The position numbers and the translations under genes are program-made. A stretch of DNA of 64,000 nucleotides from Treponema sp. (GTDB lineage Bacteria > Spirochaetota > Spirochaetia > Treponematales > Treponemataceae), in the NCBI GenBank assembly GCA_024402535.1, contig JAKSTN010000012.1, positions 1 to 64,000 on the forward strand. Direction: 5' to 3'. Below are positions 59,529 to 64,000 of this stretch, piece by piece. Positions within the stretch are counted from its first letter, which is position 1. Each line of letters starts with the position of its first letter. Under the pieces are notes generated by a model. It saw only the letters and a list, made by a program, of their open reading frames with translations, searched no databases and was not told where the DNA came from.

Positions 59529-60755
59529 ATGGCAACAGAAAATAAGTATCGCAAGGATTTTCCTTTTTTTTCACAGAACCCGGAAAAGGGTCTTGTTTAT
59601 TTTGACAATGCAGCAACTACACACAGACCTTATCTTGTGATTGATGCCATGACACACTTTCACGCTACACAGAATGCAAATCCCCTTCGTGGACTTTACA
59701 CCTTAAGCGAACGTGCTACTAAGGCATACGAAGATGCCAGAGCTACTGTAGCTGAATTTCTTGGTGCTTCAAGACCAGAAGAAATCATTTTTACAAGAAA
59801 TACATCAGAAAGCTTAAACCTTATTGCTTATACCTGGGCAATGGATAATATAAAAGAAGGTGATGAGATTGTTGTTTCAATTATGGAACACCATTCCAAC
59901 ATCTGTCCATGGCAGATGGTAGCAAAAGCAAAAAATGCTGTTCTTAAATTCATGGAATGTGATAAATTTGGAAATCTTCCTGAATCAGAATTTGAAAAAA
60001 TCACAGAAAAAACAAAACTCGTTTCATGCGGACATGTTTCAAACGTTCTTGGAATTACAAATCCTGTAAAAAAACTTTCTGAAATTGCACACAAAAACGG
60101 TGCCATAATGGTAGTTGATGGAGCACAGAGCGCCCCACACTTCCGTATCAACGTTCAGGAAATCGGTGCCGATTTTTATGCTATAAGCGGACATAAATTC
60201 TGTGGACCTATGGGAATCGGTGCACTTTACGGCCGCTATGAACTTTTAGACAACATGAGTCCATTCCTCCGTGGCGGCGAAATGATTGAATATGTAACAC
60301 GTGAAGGAGCTACATGGGCAGAAGTTCCTCATAAATTTGAAGCTGGAACTGTAAATGCTTCTGGGGCTGTTGGAATGGCAGCTGCAATCCGCTACCTTAA
60401 TTCCATCGGACTTGATAACATTGAAAAACATTGCGACAGCCTTGCTAAAATGATGATGAATGGAATGAAACAGATTCCTCATATCAACCTTATTGGAAAC
60501 GAAGATCCTTCAAAGCATTCAGGAATTGTTACATTTACTGTAGACGGCGTTCACCCTCATGACATTGCAAGCCTTTTAAGTGATGAAAATATTGCAATCC
60601 GTGCAGGACATCACTGTGCACAGCCACTTGGAAAATATCTTGGAGTACAGTCTTCTGCCCGTGCTTCCATGTATCTTTACAATACAGAAGATGAAGTTTC
60701 TTACTTCCTTGATAAAATTGCACAGGTCAGAAAATGGTCCGGCTATAAAGACTAA
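59529..60755 (+). CDS. sufS: Cysteine desulfurase SufS
   Basis: PLP enzyme that takes sulfur from cysteine for Fe-S assembly. The PLP lysine is in AISGHKFCGPMG, DGAQSAPH binds the cofactor, and the persulfide cysteine is Cys363 in RAGHHCAQPLGKYL, the position used by the SufU-dependent group. QSSARASMYLYNTEDEV follows. Start is the ATG at 59529 (408 residues); a GTG five codons upstream is possible. sufU follows after 9 bases; sufCBD lies 6 kb upstream. Confidence 0.95.
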   Translation: MATENKYRKDFPFFSQNPEKGLVYFDNAATTHRPYLVIDAMTHFHATQNANPLRGLYTLSERATKAYEDARATVAEFLGASRPEEIIFTRNTSESLNLIAYTWAMDNIKEGDEIVVSIMEHHSNICPWQMVAKAKNAVLKFMECDKFGNLPESEFEKITEKTKLVSCGHVSNVLGITNPVKKLSEIAHKNGAIMVVDGAQSAPHFRINVQEIGADFYAISGHKFCGPMGIGALYGRYELLDNMSPFLRGGEMIEYVTREGATWAEVPHKFEAGTVNASGAVGMAAAIRYLNSIGLDNIEKHCDSLAKMMMNGMKQIPHINLIGNEDPSKHSGIVTFTVDGVHPHDIASLLSDENIAIRAGHHCAQPLGKYLGVQSSARASMYLYNTEDEVSYFLDKIAQVRKWSGYKD

Positions 60756-60764
60756 GGAAATAAT

Positions 60765-61196
60765 ATGGATACAAAAGAACTTTACAGAGAAATCTTAAAC
60801 GAACATAACATAAATCCTATTCACAAAGCAGATATGGATTCTCCTTCCCTCACCTGTAACGGTGTAAACCCAAGTTGTGGAGATGAAATTACACTGAACA
60901 TCAAATTTGATGAATCAGGCGAAAAAGTTGCAGATGCCAGCTTCACAGGAAGCGGTTGTGCAATCAGTCAGGCTTCTGTAGATATGATGGCCGAACTTAT
61001 AATCGGAAAAACAAAAGAAGAAGCTTTGAAACTTGCCGAAATCTTTGACCGTATGATCAAAGGCACTGTAACTGACGAAGAGCTTGAAAACCTGGACGAA
61101 GCGGCCGCCCTTCAGGATATTTCTCATATGCCTGCCCGTGTAAAATGTGCTATGCTTGGCTGGCGTACTATGAAAGAAATGCTGGGTGTAAAATAA
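60765..61196 (+). CDS. sufU: SufU sulfurtransferase
   Basis: Zinc-dependent acceptor of sulfur from SufS, passing it to SufBCD. Zinc ligands line up: Cys38 and Asp40 (CNGVNPSCGDEI), Cys65 (SGCAISQA) and Cys128 (RVKCAMLGW), with the SufU insertion (AEIFDRMIKGTVTDEELENLDEAAALQDI). Length of 143 is normal. Confidence 0.95.
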   Translation: MDTKELYREILNEHNINPIHKADMDSPSLTCNGVNPSCGDEITLNIKFDESGEKVADASFTGSGCAISQASVDMMAELIIGKTKEEALKLAEIFDRMIKGTVTDEELENLDEAAALQDISHMPARVKCAMLGWRTMKEMLGVK

Positions 61197-61203
61197 CACC
61201 ATC

Positions 61204-61230
61204 TTGAAACAAAAAGGTATTTAGTATAAT
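61204..61230 (+). promoter_or_regulatory. tRNA-Arg promoter
   Basis: Consensus TATAAT at 61225-61230, 14 bases before the tRNA. A TTGAAA lies only 15 bases upstream of it, so the -35 is uncertain. Confidence 0.5.
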
Positions 61231-61243
61231 ATAAATATCACTT

Positions 61244-61318
61244 GGCGCTTTAGCTCAGCTGGATTAGAGCATGTGCCTTCTAAGCACAGGGTCGCCTGTT
61301 CGAGTCAGGCAAGCGTCA
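61244..61318 (+). tRNA. tRNA-Arg (anticodon TCT)
   Basis: Acceptor GGCGCTT/AAGCGTC (one G-T pair), D-arm with AGCTCAGCTGGATTAGAGC, anticodon stem TGTGC/GCACA with loop CTTCTAA (anticodon TCT, reads AGA), T-arm GCCTGTTCGAGTCAGGC, discriminator A. CCA is not encoded. Confidence 0.96.
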
Positions 61319-61326
61319 ATAAAAAA

Positions 61327-61350
61327 GGACTTCAATTGAAGTCCTTTTTT
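61327..61350 (+). terminator. tRNA-Arg terminator
   Basis: GGACTTC-aatt-GAAGTCC flanked by six A and six T, symmetric and probably active in both directions. Confidence 0.9.
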
Positions 61351-61369
61351 ATTTAACCTTTATTTTCAG

Positions 61370-61395
61370 ACGGGGGTTCAATTCCCCCCATCTTT
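61370..61395 (+). other. tRNA- or tmRNA-like 3' fragment
   Basis: GGGGG-ttcaatt-CCCCC has the exact form of a T-arm, followed by CATCT, like an acceptor 3' strand. No matching 5' half is found upstream. It may be a remnant left by integration at a tRNA or tmRNA gene. Confidence 0.45.
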
Positions 61396-62202
61396 CTAAA
61401 ACTTCATTGTCACCATAACACCGTTTGGCACAACTGCAAGTTTCGGAGCCTTTTCATCTTTTCCAAAATCAAGAGTATGAAGCCATGGAATCAGGAATCC
61501 CATAGAAGTTCCAAGTACTGCACCACAAAGAACATCTGTAGGGAAATGGCAGCCTGCTGCAATGCGCATTCCGGCAATTGTACAGCAAAGACCGTAACTT
61601 CCGGCTGCAACTGCAAATCTCCATGGTGAATCAGGGAAATAATTCCAGAAAACATAACTTGTAAAAGTTGCGGCCGTAAAGCTCATGGTTGAATGTCCTG
61701 ATACAAATGAGTTAGCCCAATCATGTTCTTCAAGAACATCTTTTTCTGGCCAGCCCTCAAAATACATATAAGGGCGAGGACGATAAACTGCAAGTTTAAT
61801 AGATTCCTTTATTCCCTGTGCCAGAAGCATGGTTTCTGCATACATTGTAAAACACTTAAGCCATTCAGAATTGTCTGTAGCAGCAAGTGTAAGTGGAAGA
61901 GCAAATGAAGAGATGAGAAGACCGTCACTTACTTTATCTACCGTGTGATTGTATGAGTGACAAAGATTTGCATCAAAACCATTCACATCATCCAGATTAC
62001 AGATTTCTCCCTGATAAAGATTCTGATTCAATTTAAGTCCTTTTGACAGCACCAGCTGTGTGCCATAAATTGCAGAACCTGTTCCAAGAAGAACACCGTC
62101 TGTAACTGGATTTAATTTAAATTCCGCTGCAGATAATGGAAGCGAAATCAAACCTGAAAGAAGCACTGCCAGAGCAGCAGTCTTTTTTCCTTTAATAACC
62201 AT
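61396..62202 (-). CDS. Exported PAP2-family phosphatase
   Basis: Membrane or periplasmic acid phosphatase of 268 residues, likely acting on lipid phosphates such as undecaprenyl pyrophosphate or phosphatidate. Signal peptide (KKTAALAVLLSGLISLPLSA). The three PAP2 motifs are KLAVYRPRP, SFVSGHSTMSF and RIAAGCHFPTDVLCG; the catalytic histidines are present. AGGAGA lies 6 bases before the ATG. Confidence 0.9.
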   Translation of the reverse strand: MVIKGKKTAALAVLLSGLISLPLSAAEFKLNPVTDGVLLGTGSAIYGTQLVLSKGLKLNQNLYQGEICNLDDVNGFDANLCHSYNHTVDKVSDGLLISSFALPLTLAATDNSEWLKCFTMYAETMLLAQGIKESIKLAVYRPRPYMYFEGWPEKDVLEEHDWANSFVSGHSTMSFTAATFTSYVFWNYFPDSPWRFAVAAGSYGLCCTIAGMRIAAGCHFPTDVLCGAVLGTSMGFLIPWLHTLDFGKDEKAPKLAVVPNGVMVTMKF

Positions 62203-62234
62203 AAAAGATCTCCTAAAAATAATATTTGTGTGTT

Positions 62235-63566
62235 CTAATTTTTTTGCAACAAAACAATAGGTTTTTCTTTTCCCGCCTTATGAGAAGGAATAAAACTTAC
62301 AACCAGCGAAAGAACAAGAGTCAAAAGCACAATAGCAAAAATCTGATTAAATGGAATATCAACCGGGATTTCAGAAAGATAATAAGCAGGGTCCATAAGA
62401 TGAATCTGTTTTATTTCTGAAAGAGGAACTCCCTTCATAAGATATAAAACTTTTCCGATTCCATTTACTATTTTTTCAGCACCTTTAACCAGGCTGTTTG
62501 CATTCACTGCAAACAGAAGTCCTACAGGAAGACCAACAAGGACACCACCTGTTCCGCAGGCAAGACCTGTAAGAAGAAATGAAAGTGTAATACCACTATT
62601 TGAAGCACCGCAGCTTTTCAAAATGGCAATTTCTTTTCTTCGTTCCATAACAAGCATTACTATAGCAGATGAAATATTTACCGAAGCAACAAGAACTATA
62701 AGCATCATTATAAAAACAAGCATTACACGAGTTGAAGAAAAATTTTCAAATTCAGATGCGTTCATTTCGCTCCATGTATATACATTTGCATGACGCTGAA
62801 CTACATTTTCAATATCATTTCTGATTTTATTTAACGATGAAGAAAAGGCATCTTCTGTTTCAATCAAAACTGAAAACTCAGCCGTATTTAAAGGAACTGA
62901 ATCATAAGCCACATCTATAGGGATAAAGACCCAGAGGGCGTCCAGCTCCTGATACCCAGAACTGATTATTGCAGAAACCTTAAAAGTGGTAAGTTTTGGA
63001 GTGAGTGTGCCGTTATTTCCTGTCTTTGTAGTAATAAGGCGAAAAGAATCGCCTGGCACAAGATTAAGAGTTTCTGCAAGTTTCTGTCCCACAACGGCGT
63101 TCTTAACTCCAGATGAAAAATCCGAAAGGTCTCCGTCACATACAGTAAACAAAGAACTGAAAGCTTTATTTACAACAAAAATATCAGATGGAACGGCACG
63201 AACCTGTGCACCAGCCCTTTCCTTTTTCCCACCTGCTAAAGCAGTGAGGGTAACTTGTGGATAAGCATTTGTAACGCCATCTACTTTCTTTATTTCATCT
63301 GCAAAATTCTGAAACGCCTTTGAAGAAACAATATTACGGGAATTTCTTGCAACCAGAGCTTCAATATGACTTGAGGAAAGACCTATAAGGCGTTCTGTCA
63401 TCCCTTCAATCATTCCGTTTGTAACCGTAAGCACAACAACAAGCGGAACAATAGAAAGCCCGATGCAAAGAAGAGCTCCCATAAGACTTCGTCTTGCAGA
63501 AGATTTTTTTTCAGCTTTAGGGAAAATAAGAGAATGTGCAAACATTAAAGATGCTTTAAGCTTCAT
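62235..63566 (-). CDS. LolC/E-type ABC transporter permease
   Basis: FtsX-like permease of 443 residues, part of a system that releases lipoproteins from the inner membrane. One N-terminal membrane helix (GALLCIGLSIVPLVVVLTVTNG), a large periplasmic domain (LIGLSSSHIEALVARNSRN ... VPSDIFVVNKAF), then three C-terminal helices (VFIMMLIVLVASVNISSAIVML, FLLTGLACGTGGVLVGLPVGLLF, FAIVLLTLVLSLVVSFIPS). The ERRKEIAILKSCGAS coupling segment is typical. It overlaps the ATPase stop by one base. Confidence 0.88.
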   Translation of the reverse strand: MKLKASLMFAHSLIFPKAEKKSSARRSLMGALLCIGLSIVPLVVVLTVTNGMIEGMTERLIGLSSSHIEALVARNSRNIVSSKAFQNFADEIKKVDGVTNAYPQVTLTALAGGKKERAGAQVRAVPSDIFVVNKAFSSLFTVCDGDLSDFSSGVKNAVVGQKLAETLNLVPGDSFRLITTKTGNNGTLTPKLTTFKVSAIISSGYQELDALWVFIPIDVAYDSVPLNTAEFSVLIETEDAFSSSLNKIRNDIENVVQRHANVYTWSEMNASEFENFSSTRVMLVFIMMLIVLVASVNISSAIVMLVMERRKEIAILKSCGASNSGITLSFLLTGLACGTGGVLVGLPVGLLFAVNANSLVKGAEKIVNGIGKVLYLMKGVPLSEIKQIHLMDPAYYLSEIPVDIPFNQIFAIVLLTLVLSLVVSFIPSHKAGKEKPIVLLQKN

Positions 63567-64000
63567 TATTTTATTTCCAGTCTTCCGTCTTTAATTGAAT
63601 AAATATGATCCCCTTTTTGTGCAAGGTTCATATCATGTGTAACAAGAACCAGAGTTTTATTATATTGTTCTACCATCTTGAACAGAAGGTCACCGATTGC
63701 AAGTGCATTAGCCGGATCCAGGTTACCTGTAGGTTCATCAGCAAGAATAAGCCGCGGATCATTAATCAGACTTCGGGCTACAGCAACACGCTGACGTTCA
63801 CCGCCTGAAAGCTGACTTGGCAAATGATTTCTTCGTTCATAAACACCCACATCATTTAAAAGCTGCAGAGCTTTTTCTTCTGCTTCTTTTTTTGAAACGC
63901 CTGTCATATAAAGAGGAAGATACACATTTTCAAGTGCAGTAAAATCTTTCAGAAGATAATGAAACTGAAAAATCAATCCTAAAAACTTCGAGCGGTATTC
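63566..64000 (-). CDS. LolD-type ABC transporter ATPase, partial at window edge
   Basis: C-terminal 144 residues of an ATPase; the frame stays open to the right edge, so Walker A lies outside. Visible: Q-loop (LIFQFHYLLKDFTALENVYLPLYM), signature LSGGERQRVAVARSLI, Walker B LILADEPTGNLD and the switch VTHDMNLAQ. Partner of the LolC/E-type permease. Confidence 0.9.
   Translation of the reverse strand, partial: EYRSKFLGLIFQFHYLLKDFTALENVYLPLYMTGVSKKEAEEKALQLLNDVGVYERRNHLPSQLSGGERQRVAVARSLINDPRLILADEPTGNLDPANALAIGDLLFKMVEQYNKTLVLVTHDMNLAQKGDHIYSIKDGRLEIK

Noticed and set aside
61370..61395. A complete second tRNA gene after tRNA-Arg
   Set aside because: Only a T-arm and a short tail exist; the tRNA-Arg terminator occupies the place of a 5' half.

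Overview
The window looks like chromosome from a spirochaete of the genus Treponema, most likely a commensal or gut treponeme with moderately low GC. The evidence is a flgE-flgD-fliK-flbB periplasmic flagellar block (FlbB is a spirochaete collar protein), a FlgE carrying the spirochaetal lysinoalanine Lys/Cys pair, a treponemal-type hexokinase, BspA-like surface lipoproteins, several free periplasmic sugar-binding proteins and a SufCBD/SufSU iron-sulfur system. I see no phage, transposase, CRISPR array or plasmid gene.

Layout. 0-3.4 kb: exported hypothetical protein, glycosyltransferase, DEAD-box helicase. 3.7-10.4 kb (minus): flgE, flgD, fliK, flbB, then hexokinase, miaA, rpoZ and tRNA-Lys. 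10.5-23.8 kb (minus): a large carbohydrate ABC locus with two CUT1 permease pairs, two different binding proteins (one about 1000 residues, membrane-anchored, with a duplicated N-terminal domain), a DUF5696-type anchored protein, a YIP1-family membrane protein and an NHL/TPR membrane protein, but no ATPase. 23.9-29.9 kb: HAAS/DUF4097 protein, small HMA-like protein, ankyrin protein, rsmD, two TPR proteins, rlmN. 29.9-36.3 kb (minus): thrA, cdaA, a cdaR-like YbbR gene, acpS, a DUF2225 gene and truA, tightly packed. 36.5-40.7 kb: two surface lipoproteins. 40.7-47.4 kb (minus): GH43, an SDR with zinc-finger tail, EFR1 ferredoxin, rfbB, rfbA, rfbC, probably one operon behind a 14-bp palindrome. 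47.5-50.0 kb: RluA-type synthase, transglutaminase-like exported protein, HTH-EIIA regulator. 50.2-61.2 kb: sufCBD and sufSU, separated by a CUT2 sugar transporter and an AraC regulator. 61.2-64 kb: tRNA-Arg, a tRNA-like 3' fragment, a PAP2 phosphatase and LolCDE-type transporter genes; the ATPase runs off the right edge.

How it fits together. Much of the window serves carbohydrate capture: the CUT1 locus, the CUT2 cassette with likely AraC sites, GH43, hexokinase and the EIIA regulator. The rest is motility, tRNA/rRNA modification, cyclic di-AMP synthesis and Fe-S assembly. The best candidate for an undescribed system is the CUT1/DUF5696/YIP1/NHL-TPR locus at 10.5-23.8 kb. The most specific regulatory signals are three phased direct repeats at 53683-53737 and a palindromic motif shared by 47415-47431 and 59454-59470.
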